Source of the DNA: Staphylococcus sp. M0911
Lineage (GTDB): Bacteria > Bacillota > Bacilli > Staphylococcales > Staphylococcaceae
Direction of reading: 5' to 3'
Length of the DNA: 64,000 nucleotides
NCBI RefSeq assembly: GCF_003491325.1
Contig: NZ_CP022881.1
Coordinates: forward strand, 1,922,001-1,986,000
Part shown: positions 48,337-60,879 of the stretch, one piece after another
How the letters are laid out: the number at the start of each line of letters is the position of its first letter
Position numbering within the stretch: position 1 is the first letter of the stretch
Translations under genes and position numbers: made by a program
Notes under the pieces: model-generated
Told to the model about the DNA's origin: nothing
Seen by the model: only the letters and a program-made list of their open reading frames with translations
Databases searched by the model: none

Positions 48337-51183
48337 TTATGATTCATCTTCATTTCTATCTCTTTCTAAAACTGTTTTCAAATATTGACCTGTATATGAA
48401 CCTTCGACATTGGCAATATCTTCAGGTGTTCCTGTAGCAACAATGGTACCGCCACCATCGCCACCTTCTGGCCCTAAATCTATAATGTGATCAGCTGTTT
48501 TGATAACATCTAAATTATGTTCGATAATGACAACTGTGTCACCATTTTCGACAAGTCGGTTTAAAACTTTTAATAATCGACTAATGTCATCAACATGTAA
48601 ACCTGTTGTTGGTTCATCAAGAATATAAATAGAACGTCCTGTTGATCGTTTGTGTAATTCAGAAGCCAGTTTTACACGTTGTGCTTCACCACCCGATAAG
48701 GTAGTAGCTTGTTGTCCTAAAGTAACATAACCTAATCCGACATCTACCAATGTTTGTAGTTTACGTTTAATCTTAGGTATATTTTCAAAGAAATGAGTCG
48801 CATCTTCTGCTGTCATTTCTAGTACATCAGCAATATTTTTACCTTTATAAGTAACTTCTAGTGTTTCTCTGTTATAACGTTTGCCATCACAAACTTCACA
48901 AGGAACGTAAACGTCAGGTAAGAAATGCATTTCTATTTTGATGATGCCATCACCTTTACAAGCTTCACAACGACCGCCTTTAACGTTAAAACTGAAACGC
49001 CCTTTTTGATAACCTCGAATCTTAGCTTCATTGGTTTGTGCAAACACATCACGTATATCATCAAACACGCCTGTATAAGTAGCTGGATTTGAACGTGGTG
49101 TTCTACCAATTGGTGATTGGTCAATATCTATAATTTTATCTAATTGGTCAATACCTTTAATTGACTCATAGTCTCCTGGCTTAACTTTAGATTTATTGAT
49201 TTTTTGTGCAAGAGATTTATATAATACTTCATTTACTAATGAACTTTTACCAGAACCTGAAACACCTGTCACTACAGTCATAAGTGAGAGTGGAATATCT
49301 ACATCAACGTTTTTCAAGTTATTACTTTTAGCGCCCTTGATGCTAATTTTTTTATTAGTCGCTTCACGTCTGTGCTCTGGCACATCAATTTTCTTTTTAC
49401 CACTTAAATATTGCCCTGTCAGGGAATTCTTATTTTTCATTACTTGTTTAGGCGTACCTTGAGCGACAATTTCACCGCCATGGTTACCCGCACCAGGTCC
49501 GACGTCTACTAAATAATCAGCTGCGCGCATAGTATCATCGTCATGTTCTACAACAATAAGTGTATTGCCTAAATCTCTCATCTCTTTAAGTGTATTAATC
49601 AAGCGATCATTATCACGTTGATGTAAACCTATTGATGGTTCATCAAGTACATAGAGCACACCAGTGAGACGAGAACCAATTTGTGTCGCTAAACGAATAC
49701 GTTGCGCTTCACCACCAGATAACGTACCAGATGCACGGTTTAATGTCAGGTATTCTAACCCAACATTATATAAGAATGTTAGACGAGAAATGATTTCCTT
49801 AAGAATTTGATTGGCAATCGCTTGGTCTTGTTCTGAAAGTTCGATATTTTGATAATAATTCAAAGCTTCTTTAATTGAGTATTCAACAACTTCACCAATA
49901 TTTAATCCTGCCACATAAACTGAAAGAGCTTCTTTACTTAAACGTTGTCCATGACATGTCTCACATGGTAATTCAGTCATATATCGACTCATCATCTCTC
50001 TCGTATACTCTGATGGCGATTCATGATAGCGACGATTGATATTATTAACTACACCTTCAAATACCATTTTACGTTTTCTTTGTCCACCGCCAAATCGCTG
50101 ATTAAATGTAAATTCAATTTCCTTATCTCCTGAGCCGTGCATTAATATATTCTTTTGTCTGTCAGTTAGTTTTTTATATGGTTTATCCATATTAATTTTA
50201 TAAACTTCACAAACACGTTTTAATAACGTTGGATAGAAATCTGAACTTGTAGGTTCCCATGGTTCAATTGCACCTTCATTAAGTGTCTTATTTGGATCCG
50301 GAATAACTAAGTCCATATCAACTGTTAATCGTTGTCCTAAACCATCACAAGTTGGACACGCACCAAAAGGACTATTGAAACTAAACATACGTGGCTCTAA
50401 CTCACCTATGGAAAATCCACAAATTGGACATGCGTGATTTTCGGAGAATTTTAATTCTTCTCCATCGATAATATCAACTGTTAAACTTCCTTCGGCAAGT
50501 TCAAGTGCTGTTTCGATTGAATCAGCTAGTCTTGTTTCAATGCCTTCTTTAACAACTAATCGATCAACAACGACTTCAATAGTATGATTTTTATTCTTAT
50601 CTAATTCTGGTACTTCATTCACATCGACAATCTCACCGTCAACTCGCAAACGTACATATCCTTTTTTACTTATATCTTCAATCAATTTTTCATGACTACC
50701 TTTACGGTGAGAGATAACTGGTGCTAATAGTTGAATTTTAGTTCGAGTTTCTAATTCTAAGATTCTATCTACCATTTGTTGAACAGTTTGCGATTCTATC
50801 TCTATGTGATGATTGGGGCAGTATGGTTTACCTACACGTGCATATAACAACCTAATATAGTCATATATTTCAGTCACTGTAGCTACTGTAGAACGTGGGT
50901 TCTTACTTGTTGTTTTTTGATCAATTGAAATCGCTGGTGATAAGCCTTCAATTGTGTCAACATCCGGTTTATCCATTTGACCTAAAAATTGACGTGCATA
51001 AGCACTTAATGATTCTACATATCTTCTTTGACCTTCGGCATAAATGGTATCAAAAGCTAAAGAGGATTTACCTGAACCAGAAAGTCCTGTCATCACTATC
51101 AACTTGTCTTTAGGTAATTCTATATCAACACCTTTTAAATTATGTGCTCTTGCACCTTTCACTACTATGGATGGTTCTCTCAT
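48337..51183 (-). CDS. uvrA: Excinuclease ABC subunit A
   Basis: 948 residues. Two ABC ATPase modules: Walker [15 protein letters not shown] and [14 protein letters not shown], with signatures [14 protein letters not shown] and [14 protein letters not shown]. Zinc-finger cysteines are [24 protein letters not shown] and [24 protein letters not shown]. It scans DNA for bulky lesions with UvrB. It lies 7 bp after uvrB in one operon and should be SOS-induced with it. Confidence 0.98.
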   Translation of the reverse strand: MREPSIVVKGARAHNLKGVDIELPKDKLIVMTGLSGSGKSSLAFDTIYAEGQRRYVESLSAYARQFLGQMDKPDVDTIEGLSPAISIDQKTTSKNPRSTVATVTEIYDYIRLLYARVGKPYCPNHHIEIESQTVQQMVDRILELETRTKIQLLAPVISHRKGSHEKLIEDISKKGYVRLRVDGEIVDVNEVPELDKNKNHTIEVVVDRLVVKEGIETRLADSIETALELAEGSLTVDIIDGEELKFSENHACPICGFSIGELEPRMFSFNSPFGACPTCDGLGQRLTVDMDLVIPDPNKTLNEGAIEPWEPTSSDFYPTLLKRVCEVYKINMDKPYKKLTDRQKNILMHGSGDKEIEFTFNQRFGGGQRKRKMVFEGVVNNINRRYHESPSEYTREMMSRYMTELPCETCHGQRLSKEALSVYVAGLNIGEVVEYSIKEALNYYQNIELSEQDQAIANQILKEIISRLTFLYNVGLEYLTLNRASGTLSGGEAQRIRLATQIGSRLTGVLYVLDEPSIGLHQRDNDRLINTLKEMRDLGNTLIVVEHDDDTMRAADYLVDVGPGAGNHGGEIVAQGTPKQVMKNKNSLTGQYLSGKKKIDVPEHRREATNKKISIKGAKSNNLKNVDVDIPLSLMTVVTGVSGSGKSSLVNEVLYKSLAQKINKSKVKPGDYESIKGIDQLDKIIDIDQSPIGRTPRSNPATYTGVFDDIRDVFAQTNEAKIRGYQKGRFSFNVKGGRCEACKGDGIIKIEMHFLPDVYVPCEVCDGKRYNRETLEVTYKGKNIADVLEMTAEDATHFFENIPKIKRKLQTLVDVGLGYVTLGQQATTLSGGEAQRVKLASELHKRSTGRSIYILDEPTTGLHVDDISRLLKVLNRLVENGDTVVIIEHNLDVIKTADHIIDLGPEGGDGGGTIVATGTPEDIANVEGSYTGQYLKTVLERDRNEDES

Positions 51184-51190
51184 TTAAATG

Positions 51191-53176
51191 TCACCCTTCT
51201 GATTTTAATTCGAATAACATATCTCTTAATTCTGTTGCTCTCTCAAAGTCTAAATCTTTAGCTGCTTTTTTCATTTCTTTTTCTATATTTTCTATCGTTT
51301 TTTGACGTTCTTTTTTCGTCATTTTCTTAGGTACTTCTGTTTGTTTATTTTCATTAGTATCATCACTTTCGACAGTAGCACTGATAACATCATGAATTTT
51401 CTTATTGATGGTTTTAGGTGTAATACCGTATTTCTCATTATGAGCCATTTGAATATCACGTCGTCTTTGCGTTTCATCAATGGCGTATCTCATTGAATCT
51501 GTAATCTTATCTGCGTACATAATAACTTCACCGCGATCATTACGCGCTGCACGCCCAATGGTTTGAATTAAGGAACGATTGGAACGTAAAAATCCTTCTT
51601 TATCTGCATCTAAGATAACAACTAATGAAACTTCGGGAATATCTATCCCCTCTCTTAATAAGTTAATACCAACAATTGCATCATACGTACCCATACGTAA
51701 GTCTCTTATGATTTCAATTCTCTCGAGTGTTTTAATTTCGGAATGAAGATAATTGACTTTTATTCCTGCTTCTTTCATATATGTTGTTAAATCTTCACTC
51801 ATTTTTTTAGTTAATGTGGTAACAAGTACCCTTTCATTTTTATCAATTCTATCTTGAATTTCACTTAACAAGTCGTCAATTTGATTTTCTGTAGGGCGTA
51901 CATCAATTTTCGGATCTAACAATCCAGTTGGTCGAATAATTTGCTCTACCATTTCGTCTGTATGTTCTATTTCATAAGGTCCTGGTGTTGCAGATACATA
52001 GACTAATTGATTCGTTTTTTCTTCAAATTCTTCAAATTTTAATGGTCTATTGTCTAATGCGCTAGGCAATCTGAATCCATGATCAACTAAAACTTGCTTA
52101 CGTGCTCTATCACCGTTATACATCCCTCTCACTTGAGGTAGTGTTACGTGTGATTCATCAATCATGATTAACCAGTCATCTCCAAAGTAATCAAGCAATG
52201 TATACGGCGTAGAACCTAAAGGTCTTAACGTTAAATGTACGGAGTAGTTTTCAATACCTGAACAGAATCCCATCTCACGCATCATTTCCAAATCATAATT
52301 AGTTCGTTGTTCTAACCTCTGTGCTTCTAAAAGTTTATTTTCATCTCTTAATTCTTTTAAACGTTCTTCTAATTCTTTTTCAATTCGTTCAATCGCAACT
52401 TTCATCTTTTCTTCACGCGTAACGAAGTGGGAGGCTGGGAAAATTGCAAAATGTTCACGTTCTCTTATAACTTCGCCAGTTAAATAGTTCACTTCTCTAA
52501 TACGATCGACTTCATCACCAAAAAATTCTACCCGAATACACATTTCTTCTCTAGAAGCAGGGAATATTTCGACTACATCGCCTCGTACTCTAAAGGTACC
52601 ACGTTGAAAGTCTATATCATTTCTAGTATATTGCACATCAACTAGTTTTCTTAATAATTCGCTACGTTCCATTTCCATGCCCACACGCACACTGACAACT
52701 AAATCTTTATATTCTTCTGGATTACCCAAACCATAAATACAACTCACACTCGCTATGATAATAACATCATCTCTCTCAAACAAAGCGCTTGTTGCTGAGT
52801 GTCTTAATTGGTCAATTTCATCATTAATAGACGCATCTTTTTCAATAAATGTATCTGTCGATGGTACATAAGCTTCTGGTTGATAGTAATCATAGTAACT
52901 CACGAAATATTCCACCCTATTTTCTGGGAAGAATTCTTTGAATTCACTATATAATTGTCCAGCCAATGTTTTGTTATGTGCAATAATTAATGTTGGTTTA
53001 CCTACTTGTTGTATAACATTACTCATTGTAAATGTTTTACCTGTTCCAGTTGCACCAAGTAGTGTTTGATGTCGCTTTCCTTCTTTAACACCTTTAACAA
53101 TTTTCTTTATTGCTTCAGGTTGATCACCTTGAGGATCGAACTCTGAATTTAATTTGAATGGATAATGTTCAACCAT
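51191..53176 (-). CDS. uvrB: Excinuclease ABC subunit B
   Basis: 661 residues. Helicase motifs: Walker [19 protein letters not shown], the beta-hairpin region [24 protein letters not shown] box MIDESHVT and QTIGRAARN. The UvrC-binding C-terminal motif is [20 protein letters not shown]. It is the damage-verification helicase. An SOS box lies about 215 bp upstream. GGAGGCG precedes the start. Confidence 0.98.
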   Translation of the reverse strand: MVEHYPFKLNSEFDPQGDQPEAIKKIVKGVKEGKRHQTLLGATGTGKTFTMSNVIQQVGKPTLIIAHNKTLAGQLYSEFKEFFPENRVEYFVSYYDYYQPEAYVPSTDTFIEKDASINDEIDQLRHSATSALFERDDVIIIASVSCIYGLGNPEEYKDLVVSVRVGMEMERSELLRKLVDVQYTRNDIDFQRGTFRVRGDVVEIFPASREEMCIRVEFFGDEVDRIREVNYLTGEVIREREHFAIFPASHFVTREEKMKVAIERIEKELEERLKELRDENKLLEAQRLEQRTNYDLEMMREMGFCSGIENYSVHLTLRPLGSTPYTLLDYFGDDWLIMIDESHVTLPQVRGMYNGDRARKQVLVDHGFRLPSALDNRPLKFEEFEEKTNQLVYVSATPGPYEIEHTDEMVEQIIRPTGLLDPKIDVRPTENQIDDLLSEIQDRIDKNERVLVTTLTKKMSEDLTTYMKEAGIKVNYLHSEIKTLERIEIIRDLRMGTYDAIVGINLLREGIDIPEVSLVVILDADKEGFLRSNRSLIQTIGRAARNDRGEVIMYADKITDSMRYAIDETQRRRDIQMAHNEKYGITPKTINKKIHDVISATVESDDTNENKQTEVPKKMTKKERQKTIENIEKEMKKAAKDLDFERATELRDMLFELKSEG

Positions 53177-53390
53177 TACTACATACGCCTCCTGTATTGT
53201 TTACAACTCAACTTTTATTACTCAAGATTATTGAAATCATTTTATTCTAAAGATTATCACCGTTTAATACATTATTTATTAATTACTTTCCCTAGTTAAC
53301 CTATTGTCATACATCATTTTGATGATATCGTTAACGTAAATATTAGCACTGAATTTATTTTCTATTTTAACAAATCTCGAACATAAAATA

Positions 53391-53404
53391 CAAACATTTG
53401 TTCG
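53391..53404. promoter_or_regulatory. SOS (LexA) box upstream of uvrB
   Basis: CGAACAAATGTTTG on the minus strand fits the Gram-positive SOS consensus CGAACRNRYGTTYG at every position. It lies in the uvrBA promoter region. Confidence 0.9.
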
Positions 53405-53436
53405 CTAACATTTTTATATTATAAGATAAATAAAAA

Positions 53437-53465
53437 ACAAACATAGCTTAGCAAACTATGCTTGT
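53437..53465 (-). terminator. Terminator after csbA
   Basis: ACAAGCATAG pairs with CTATGTTTGT, followed on the minus strand by TTTTTTATTT. It insulates the uvrBA promoter. Confidence 0.85.
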
Positions 53466-53508
53466 TCTTATAGACTTTTTATCAATCAATTTGTATGTTA
53501 ATCAAGTT

Positions 53509-53736
53509 TTATTCTTCTCTCTTATGGAATTCTAGTTGATCTATGATTAAATAACCCGCTAATAGCGATACAACATCAATAAATATAATCCATTCACTAT
53601 GAAAAAAGCCTTTATATATTGAGGTTGCGATTAATATTAATGTAACAGAGGTACCAATCCATTTATTTTTAGTCACTACACTAAAAAGCACAATTAAAAT
53701 ACAAGGAAAAAAGGCAGCACATGCATACCAAATCAT
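53509..53736 (-). CDS. csbA: CsbA-type small membrane protein
   Basis: 75 residues with two or three transmembrane helices (2-20, 24-42, 49-66). In Bacillus csbA is a SigB-controlled gene before uvrBA, as here. Function unknown. It follows the HD-domain gene by 5 bp. Confidence 0.8.
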   Translation of the reverse strand: MIWYACAAFFPCILIVLFSVVTKNKWIGTSVTLILIATSIYKGFFHSEWIIFIDVVSLLAGYLIIDQLEFHKREE

Positions 53737-53741
53737 TTATT

Positions 53742-54386
53742 TCACCTGTTTCTTTTATTTAGTATTGTCATCGTAGTTTCTCGTAATTCTGTTCTAGGAA
53801 TGAAGTTTTCTGTTAGCATTTCAGGAATAACATTATCAATAAAATCATGAACAGATGCTAAATGATCGAATTGCATAATTGTTTCTAAACTCATTTCATA
53901 TATTTCAAAAAACAAAGGTTCTGGGTTACGTTTTTGTATTTCACCAAATGTTTCATAAAGTAAATCGATTTTATCTGCTACAGCAAGTATTTGCCCCTCT
54001 AACGAATCATCTTTACCTTCTTGTAACCTTTGTCTGTAAATGTCACGATATTGTTCAGGGATTTCTTCCTTAATAAAATTCTCTACCATTTCTTCTTCAA
54101 CTTGTGAAAAAAGCATTTTCAATTCTCTACTTGCGTACTTTACTGGCGTTTTAATATCACCTGTAAACACCTCTGCAAAGTCGTGGTTTAGTGCTTTTTC
54201 GTATAAGCTCTTCCAGTCTATAACATTTCCATTATATTCTTCAACAGTACCAAGATATTGAGCAATTTTAGTTACTTTGAACGAGTGTGCAGCAACATTA
54301 TGCTCAAAATATTTGAATTTACCAGGCAACCTAATAAGCTTTTCCATATCAGAGAGTCTTTTATAATATTGATGTATGCCCATTCC
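53742..54386 (-). CDS. HD-domain protein (YfbR/5'-nucleotidase-like)
   Basis: 214 residues from the ATG at 54386, 9 nt after GGAGG. HD motifs: the first His in ENNVAAHSFKVTKIAQYLG-type sequence (HNVAAHSFKV), HDFAEVFTGDIKTP with the central HD, and the later aspartate in AVADKIDLLYE. This arrangement is that of YfbR-like dNMP phosphohydrolases. Substrate is not shown for Staphylococcus. Confidence 0.85.
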   Translation of the reverse strand, partial: GMGIHQYYKRLSDMEKLIRLPGKFKYFEHNVAAHSFKVTKIAQYLGTVEEYNGNVIDWKSLYEKALNHDFAEVFTGDIKTPVKYASRELKMLFSQVEEEMVENFIKEEIPEQYRDIYRQRLQEGKDDSLEGQILAVADKIDLLYETFGEIQKRNPEPLFFEIYEMSLETIMQFDHLASVHDFIDNVIPEMLTENFIPRTELRETTMTILNKRNR

Positions 54387-54581
54387 GTGATGCCTCCTTC
54401 TCATTTAATCATAGATGATACTTAGTTTCATTATACCAATCATCATCATGATTAAAAGCAATATCTTAATGTTGATTTCAACTTAATCGATTATATGCAA
54501 ATGAATTAATATAAAAATAAGCAGCAACGTAATCATGTCAATTACGTTACTGCAATATCAAACTTTAATACGTATTCAAAT

Positions 54582-55385
54582 TTAATGAATATAGTTGTAG
54601 CTACCTGGATTTGTAATTGTTCTGTAAGATTTCACATTAAATCCACCGTTCCAGTTCATCTCAGAAACTGTAACAGTACCATTACTGTTTACACTCTCAA
54701 CTACGCCTACATGACCATAGCCACCTGAACCATTTGTACCAGGATTAGATTGGAAAACAGCACCTGCTACTGGAATATTATTCACTGTGAAACCAGCATT
54801 TCTAGCATTTACTGCCCAACTACCAGCATCTCCCCATAAACTTCCAATAGGTTTCCCTAACTCTGCACGACGATTGAATGCATAATATGTGCAGTTTCCA
54901 TAATTATATAAATTACCTGAATGACTTACAGAATACAAGCTAGCATCAGTGTCATTACGATAGGATTGATTCGTTGTAGCAGATACTTGTGGTGTTGATT
55001 CACTTGTAACATCTATATATTGTTGACTTGTAGTTGATGTTGGTTCTCCAACATAGTAATTGCTTGTATTATAAGTTGTATTATTAACTTGATATTGTGT
55101 TTCATAAGGAGAAACAATAATGATGTCTCCTGGGAAAATTAAAGGTGTAACCCCAGGATTAAGGTTATATAATTCTTCTAAAGTAATATTGTGATTTAAA
55201 GCGATTTGATATAAAGTGTCACCAGGTTTGACGATATATTGACTAGCATTCTCAGTTCCAACTGATGCTATGTTTTCAGATGTATTCACATTAGGTACAG
55301 CAGTTTCTTCTTGAGCATCTGCAACATTGCTGAATGCGATACACGCTGCTACTGATGATAATGATAATAATAACGTCTTCTTCAT
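54582..55385 (-). CDS. Secreted LysM-CHAP peptidoglycan hydrolase (SsaA/Sle1 type)
   Basis: 267 residues from the ATG at 55385, preceded by AAAGGAATG. Signal peptide MKKTLLLSLSSVAACIAFSN to AQE; one LysM domain at about 52-95 (YIVKPGDTLYQIALNHNITL); a Ser/Thr-rich linker; and a C-terminal CHAP domain from about 155 with catalytic Cys in LYNYGNCTYYAFNRR and His in GGYGHVGVVE. CHAP enzymes are amidases or endopeptidases for cell separation. A WalR-type repeat lies 77 bp upstream. Confidence 0.92.
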   Translation of the reverse strand: MKKTLLLSLSSVAACIAFSNVADAQEETAVPNVNTSENIASVGTENASQYIVKPGDTLYQIALNHNITLEELYNLNPGVTPLIFPGDIIIVSPYETQYQVNNTTYNTSNYYVGEPTSTTSQQYIDVTSESTPQVSATTNQSYRNDTDASLYSVSHSGNLYNYGNCTYYAFNRRAELGKPIGSLWGDAGSWAVNARNAGFTVNNIPVAGAVFQSNPGTNGSGGYGHVGVVESVNSNGTVTVSEMNWNGGFNVKSYRTITNPGSYNYIH

Positions 55386-55461
55386 TAAATATGTCATTCC
55401 TTTGTTGTATATTCTAATTTGTCGAATTTAATATAACACAATATTATTTTAAAATGCTTAA

Positions 55462-55478
55462 TGTTAAATTGATGTAAT
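55462..55478 (+). promoter_or_regulatory. WalR-type box
   Basis: TGTTAA-ATTGA-TGTAAT fits TGTWAH-N5-TGTWAH. WalKR controls CHAP/LysM hydrolase genes in staphylococci. The box points away from the gene, so the distance and orientation should be tested. Confidence 0.6.
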
Positions 55479-55750
55479 ATAATATTTATACACTATCATT
55501 TCAAGTATCATCATACATATCACCATGAACACATATATATCAACTAATTCAGAGTGATTCATTGTTAGTTTGACTTTGTCATAATTATCACGTGAGTAAT
55601 ATTACAAGAGATGTTTTACATAGATTCTGTCTTTTTTTAAATTTAAAAAATAATACATTCTTCTATTTATTTAAATAGCAGTACTTTTCAACTAATAACA
55701 GACAGAGCTTAAGATCATTAAATGTCTCAAGCTCTGCTTCATTTATTCAT

Positions 55751-56858
55751 TTATTTATCCATTTGGTGTCTTAAATATGCTTCAATAAACGGACCAATGT
55801 CACCATCCATTACTGCATCCACTTTACCTGTTTCCTCATTTGTTCTATGATCTTTGACCATTGAATAAGGATGGAATACGTAAGACCTAATTTGACTTCC
55901 CCAACCTATTTCCTTCTGCTCACCACGTATTTCTGCCATTTCACGCTCTTGTTCTTCTAATTTAAGTTGGTACAATTTAGATTTCAACATTTTCATGGCA
56001 GCTTCACGGTTTTTAATTTGTGAACGTTCATTTTGGTTATTAACTACAATACCTGTAGGATGGTGGGTAATTCTAATTGCTGATTCCGTTTTATTGATAT
56101 GTTGTCCGCCAGCACCAGATGCTCTGAAGGTATCAACTGTGATGTCATCAGAATTGATTTCTATTTCAATCTCATCATTATCAAAATCAGGAATAACATC
56201 ACAAGAAGCAAATGATGTATGACGACGGCCAGATGAATCAAATGGTGAAATTCGAACTAAACGATGCACACCTTTTTCTGCTTTTAAATAACCATATGCG
56301 TTATGCCCTTTGATTAATAGTGTCACACTTTTAACACCCGCTTCATCACCTGGTAAGTAATCAACTGTTTCAACTTTAAAGCCGCTTTGTTCGCAATAAC
56401 GTTGATACATTCTTAATAGCATACTTACCCAATCCTGTGATTCAGTACCACCTGCACCAGGATGTAATTCTAAAATTGCATTATTAGCATCATATGGTCC
56501 ATCTAATAATAATTGTAATTCAAAGTGATCAATCTCTGCTTTAAATTCGACAACATTATTTTCTAACTCTTGCTTCATATCTTCGTCAAATTCTTCTTGT
56601 AACAATTCAACTGTTGCAGACATGTCTTCCACAGATTCTTCTAATTCATAAAAACCATTTACCATTGATTTTAAAGCATTATTTTTATCAATAATATCTT
56701 GGGCTCTATTTTGATCATCCCAAAAATTGGGCTCTGTCATCATTTCTTCATACTCTCGGATGTTAGTCTCTTTATTTTCTAAGTCAAAGAGACCCCCTAA
56801 TTTGATTTAAATTGTCTTTATACGCATCTATATTTCTTTTAATTTCTGATAATTCCAT
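55751..56858 (-). CDS. prfB: Peptide chain release factor 2, with programmed frameshift
   Basis: The ATG at 56858 (GGAGAG upstream) starts a 24-codon frame [24 protein letters not shown] that ends at TGA (56786-56784). The frame must shift by +1 at CTT TGA C to enter the main frame ([20 protein letters not shown]). An AGGGGG Shine-Dalgarno-like stretch (56798-56793) stands just before the slip site. The catalytic GGQ is in [17 protein letters not shown]2 ends translation at UGA and UAA, and the shift makes its synthesis self-limiting. Confidence 0.97.
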
Positions 56859-57080
56859 AATGTCTCTCCTATTTCGTTTGGTAATCTATGATCTTTATTT
56901 CAATATGATTTATTTTATCAAATTCTTAAATATCACTACACCACATTCATCATATTATACGCTTATATTCTATCATATATAACCTGAATTACAGTATAAG
57001 AATACGAATTATGTTAAAGACTCATAACTTAATCATCGATATTAACTCATTTTCTCAATCAATGAAATAAACACTAAAAA

Positions 57081-57107
57081 AGCCCAAGACAACATTGTCT
57101 CAGGCTT
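57081..57107 (-). terminator. Terminator after secA
   Basis: AGCCCAAGACA pairs imperfectly with TGTCTCAGGCT. On the minus strand it is followed by TTTTTTAGTG. Confidence 0.75.
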
Positions 57108-57135
57108 CAACTACATAATACTTATTAACATACAA

Positions 57136-59670
57136 CTATGCTTGTCCATGACAGTTTTTATATTTCTTACCACTTCCGCAAGGACAAGGATCATTACGAC
57201 CGATGTCTTCACCTTTAACAATCGGTTGTGGTTTTACTTTTTCTTTACCATCTTCGGCTGAAACATGTTTTGCTTCACCGAAATCTGTTGTTTTTTCACG
57301 TTCAATATCATCTTCAACTTGTACCACTGATTTTAATATGAACTTACAAGTATCTTCTTCGATATTTTGCATCATCATATCAAATAACTCGTGACCTTCA
57401 TTTTGATAATCACGTAATGGGTTTTGTTGTGCATATGAACGTAAATGGATACCCTGACGTAACTGATCCATTGTATCAATGTGATCTGTCCAATGACTGT
57501 CAATAGAACGTAATAAAATCATTCTCTCGAATTCATTCATTTGATCGCCAAGCGTTTCTTTTTGTTTAGCATAAGCTTTTTCAATTTTAGACCATACTAC
57601 TTCAAAGATATCTTCTGAATCTTTGCCTTTGATTTCTGATTCTTTTAATTCGCCTTCTTGTAAGAAGACATCATTAATGTAGTTGATGAATGGTTGGTAA
57701 TCTAAGTTATCATCCTCTTCATTGATATGATAGTTGATTCCACGTTGTAATGTTGAACGTAACATGGCATCTACAACTTGTGAACTATCATCGTTATCAA
57801 TGATTTCGTTACGTTCACTATAGATAATCTCACGTTGTTTACGTAGTACTTCGTCATATTCTAAGATACGTTTACGGGCATCAAAGTTGTTACCTTCAAC
57901 GCGTTTTTGTGCTGATTCTACTGCTCTTGAAACCATTTTAGATTCAATTGGTGTAGAATCATCCATTCCTAATCGGCCCATCATTTTTTGTAATCTCTCT
58001 GAACCGAAGCGAACCATTAATTCATCTTGTAATGATAAATAGAAACGACTGTCACCATTGTCTCCTTGACGACCAGAACGACCACGTAATTGGTCATCAA
58101 TTCGGCGTGATTCATGACGTTCTGTACCAATAACGGCTAAACCACCAATTTCTTCTACGCCTTCACCTAATTTGATATCCGTACCACGACCAGCCATGTT
58201 TGTCGCAATGGTAACCGATCCTTTTTGACCAGCATTTGCGACTATTTCCGCTTCACGTTCATGGTTTTTGGCATTTAATACATCATGTCTTACGCCACGT
58301 TTTTTTAATAAATTAGAAATATATTCAGATGTTTCTACAGCAACTGTACCCAATAATACAGGTTGACCTTTTTTATGCTTTTCAACTACATCTTCAACAA
58401 CGGCATCGAATTTCCCTTTTTGACTAATGTAAATTAAGTCAGATTTGTCAACACGTTGTACAGGTTTATTAGTCGGAATTTGAGTTACTGTCATATTATA
58501 AATATTACGGAACTCTTCTTCTTCTGTTTTAGCAGTACCTGTCATACCTGCCAACTTATTGTACATTCTGAAGTAGTTTTGGAATGTGATTGACGCCATA
58601 GTTTTAGATTCATTTTGAATTTGTACGCCTTCTTTAGCTTCAATCGCTTGGTGTAAACCTTCAGAGAAACGTCTTCCCGGCATTGTACGACCAGTAAATT
58701 GGTCAACTATAAGTACTTCGCCATCAACAACCATGTAGTCAACATCTCGTTGTAATGTTACATGTGCTCTTAATGCTGTATTAATATGACTAATAATTTC
58801 TACGTTTTGAACGTCATAAAGATTATCAATCTTAAACATACGCTCAGCTTTATCTGCACCTTGTTCTGTTAAGTTTACAGATTTCGTCTTTTCATCATAT
58901 TTATAATCATCATCTAATTTGAGCATTTTAGCGAAAACATTAGCTTGTGTATAAAGAGATGTAGATTTTTCTGCTTCACCTGAAATAATAAGTGGTGTTC
59001 TTGCTTCATCAATTAAAATAGAGTCAACCTCATCAATAATAGCAAAATGCAGTGGTCTCATAACACGCTCTTCTGCATAGTTCACCATGTTATCTCTCAA
59101 ATAGTCGAATCCTAGTTCGTTATTCGTGCTATATGTGATATCTTGTGCATATGCTTCACGTTTTTCTGTTGTGGTTTTACTATTTAAATTAAGTCCTACA
59201 GATAAACCTAGAAATTCGTATAGCTCTGCCATTTCTTCACTTTGAACGCTAGATAAATATTCATTGACTGTAATAACGTGAACGCCTCGCCCTGCTAACG
59301 CATTTAAATATGTAGGCATTGTCGCTGTTAACGTTTTACCTTCACCTGTTCTCATTTCAGCAATATCGCCATGATGAATTGCGATACCACCCATTACTTG
59401 TACTTTATATGGAATCATATTAAAAACACGTTTAGAACCTTCACGTACGAGTGCATACGCTTCAGGTAAAATTTTATCTAAATAATCATTTTGTTTTTTA
59501 ACATCTTCAATTTCAGCAAGTTCTTCTTGAAATTTCTTAGTTTTATTTCGAATTTCTTCATCAGTTAAAAGTGCTGTTTCTTCCTCTAATGCGAGTACTT
59601 TATCAGCTAACTTACCTAATTTTTTCGTTTCTTTTTTATTGCCGTCAACAATTTTTGATAAAAATCCCAT
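57136..59670 (-). CDS. secA: Preprotein translocase ATPase SecA (SecA1)
   Basis: 844 residues from the ATG at 59670 ([14 protein letters not shown]), 9 nt after AAAGGAGC. Walker [25 protein letters not shown] in [20 protein letters not shown], helicase motif [20 protein letters not shown], and the zinc/SecB-type C-terminus [16 protein letters not shown]. It drives secretion through SecYEG. It precedes prfB on the same strand. Confidence 0.98.
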   Translation of the reverse strand: MGFLSKIVDGNKKETKKLGKLADKVLALEEETALLTDEEIRNKTKKFQEELAEIEDVKKQNDYLDKILPEAYALVREGSKRVFNMIPYKVQVMGGIAIHHGDIAEMRTGEGKTLTATMPTYLNALAGRGVHVITVNEYLSSVQSEEMAELYEFLGLSVGLNLNSKTTTEKREAYAQDITYSTNNELGFDYLRDNMVNYAEERVMRPLHFAIIDEVDSILIDEARTPLIISGEAEKSTSLYTQANVFAKMLKLDDDYKYDEKTKSVNLTEQGADKAERMFKIDNLYDVQNVEIISHINTALRAHVTLQRDVDYMVVDGEVLIVDQFTGRTMPGRRFSEGLHQAIEAKEGVQIQNESKTMASITFQNYFRMYNKLAGMTGTAKTEEEEFRNIYNMTVTQIPTNKPVQRVDKSDLIYISQKGKFDAVVEDVVEKHKKGQPVLLGTVAVETSEYISNLLKKRGVRHDVLNAKNHEREAEIVANAGQKGSVTIATNMAGRGTDIKLGEGVEEIGGLAVIGTERHESRRIDDQLRGRSGRQGDNGDSRFYLSLQDELMVRFGSERLQKMMGRLGMDDSTPIESKMVSRAVESAQKRVEGNNFDARKRILEYDEVLRKQREIIYSERNEIIDNDDSSQVVDAMLRSTLQRGINYHINEEDDNLDYQPFINYINDVFLQEGELKESEIKGKDSEDIFEVVWSKIEKAYAKQKETLGDQMNEFERMILLRSIDSHWTDHIDTMDQLRQGIHLRSYAQQNPLRDYQNEGHELFDMMMQNIEEDTCKFILKSVVQVEDDIEREKTTDFGEAKHVSAEDGKEKVKPQPIVKGEDIGRNDPCPCGSGKKYKNCHGQA

Positions 59671-60127
59671 TCTGTTCGCTCCTTTAGCTAAAAACTGCTT
59701 GGCTTTCAACAATTAATCTTACCATTTATACCTTTAGAATCATACTTAAATACTCATTAGTATACTTTATTCCCTTTGTCCGTAACATAAACATATTGGC
59801 AAACATAGCTTACATACTTTATGCTATTTCACATGGTAATTCAATCAAAATGCCTTTGTGTCTTTTCAATCGATAACATAAATAAATCTAATGAATTGTC
59901 AACAAGTTAATTCTAACATGATACAATGTATTATTTCTCGTCTCAAATAAATAAACTTCGCATAAATTGCGAAATTTATTATACAGTACTTCGTTTCTGT
60001 TATTTTCAATTAAGATTAGCACAGTATAATGCTTGCGTCTACGAATTCAACATCCACACATCATTTGCATTAAGTCTTTTTACTAAAATCATTATGATTA
60101 ATTTTTTTCAATATCGTATCTAAAAAA
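59671..60127. other. secA promoter region and gap
   Basis: No gene is supported. Positions 59740-59920 should contain the secA promoter. The CATAAACATATTGGCAAACATAGC region has no clear motif. A long plus-strand frame at 59926-60123 lacks coding character and a ribosome site. Confidence 0.4.
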
Positions 60128-60175
60128 GGGAGCAAGATGAAGTATTCATATACGAATAACAATCATCTCACTCCC
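60128..60175 (-). terminator. Terminator after hpf
   Basis: GGGAGTGAGATGA pairs with TCATCTTGCTCCC on the minus strand, and TTTTTT follows. Confidence 0.85.
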
Positions 60176-60242
60176 AATGTAACACTATTTAATTATTAAA
60201 CTGAAATAATTTCATACCTATATTTAAGGTTCACATTGACCC

Positions 60243-60818
60243 TTATTGTTCAGTTGTTTCAATTAGACCATACTTACCATCTTTACGACGATAAACGATA
60301 CTAGTACCGTCAGTTTCACGGTCTGTAAAGATAAAGAAGTCATGTCCTAAAAGATTCATTTGTAGCACCGCTTCTTCAGAATCCATAGGTTTTAAACTGA
60401 ATTGTTTAGAACGGATAATTTCGATATCATTATCATTATTTTCTTCAGCACCGCTAATTTCTTCTGGTGGCGCTTCTTGAACTTCTGCTACAAATACTTC
60501 TTGATCGCCACGATCACGGTGCTTACGATTTACACGTGTTTTATACTTTCTAACTTGACGTTCAAGTTTATTAGTAATTAAATCAACACCTGCATATAAA
60601 TCATCATGTCTTTCTTCTGCTCTTAAAGTTACATCTTTAAGCGGAATTGTCACTTCAACTTTTGTAGTTGAATTTGAATAAGTTTTAACTTTAACGTGGG
60701 CAACCGCATTCGGTACATTGTTAAAGTAACGTTCTAACTTACCAATTTTTTCCTCAATATAGTTGCGAATTGCATCTGTGATAGTGAGGTTATCTCCATG
60801 AATTTCAAATCTAATCAT
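60243..60818 (-). CDS. hpf: Long-form ribosome hibernation promoting factor
   Basis: 191 residues. The N-terminal ribosome-binding domain ([20 protein letters not shown] to about 100) is joined by a linker to a C-terminal dimerisation domain ([40 protein letters not shown]). It dimerises 70S ribosomes into 100S in stationary phase. GGAG precedes the ATG. It lies between comFC and secA, as in other Firmicutes. Confidence 0.97.
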   Translation of the reverse strand: MIRFEIHGDNLTITDAIRNYIEEKIGKLERYFNNVPNAVAHVKVKTYSNSTTKVEVTIPLKDVTLRAEERHDDLYAGVDLITNKLERQVRKYKTRVNRKHRDRGDQEVFVAEVQEAPPEEISGAEENNDNDIEIIRSKQFSLKPMDSEEAVLQMNLLGHDFFIFTDRETDGTSIVYRRKDGKYGLIETTEQ

Positions 60819-60879
60819 AGTAATCTCTCCTTTAACCTCTTATATTGGTAATGCTTAATTATATTTTACCACGTCGCCC

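Noticed and set aside
56743-56858. prfB as a broken gene because its 5' frame ends at TGA
   Set aside because: CTT TGA C with an upstream AGGGGG is the conserved RF2 programmed +1 frameshift, so the gene is functional.
59926-60123. 65-codon plus-strand frame upstream of secA
   Set aside because: No ribosome site, no coding bias and no recognisable sequence.
60128-60175. Inverted repeat as a mobile-element end
   Set aside because: Stem plus T-run directly after hpf is an ordinary terminator.
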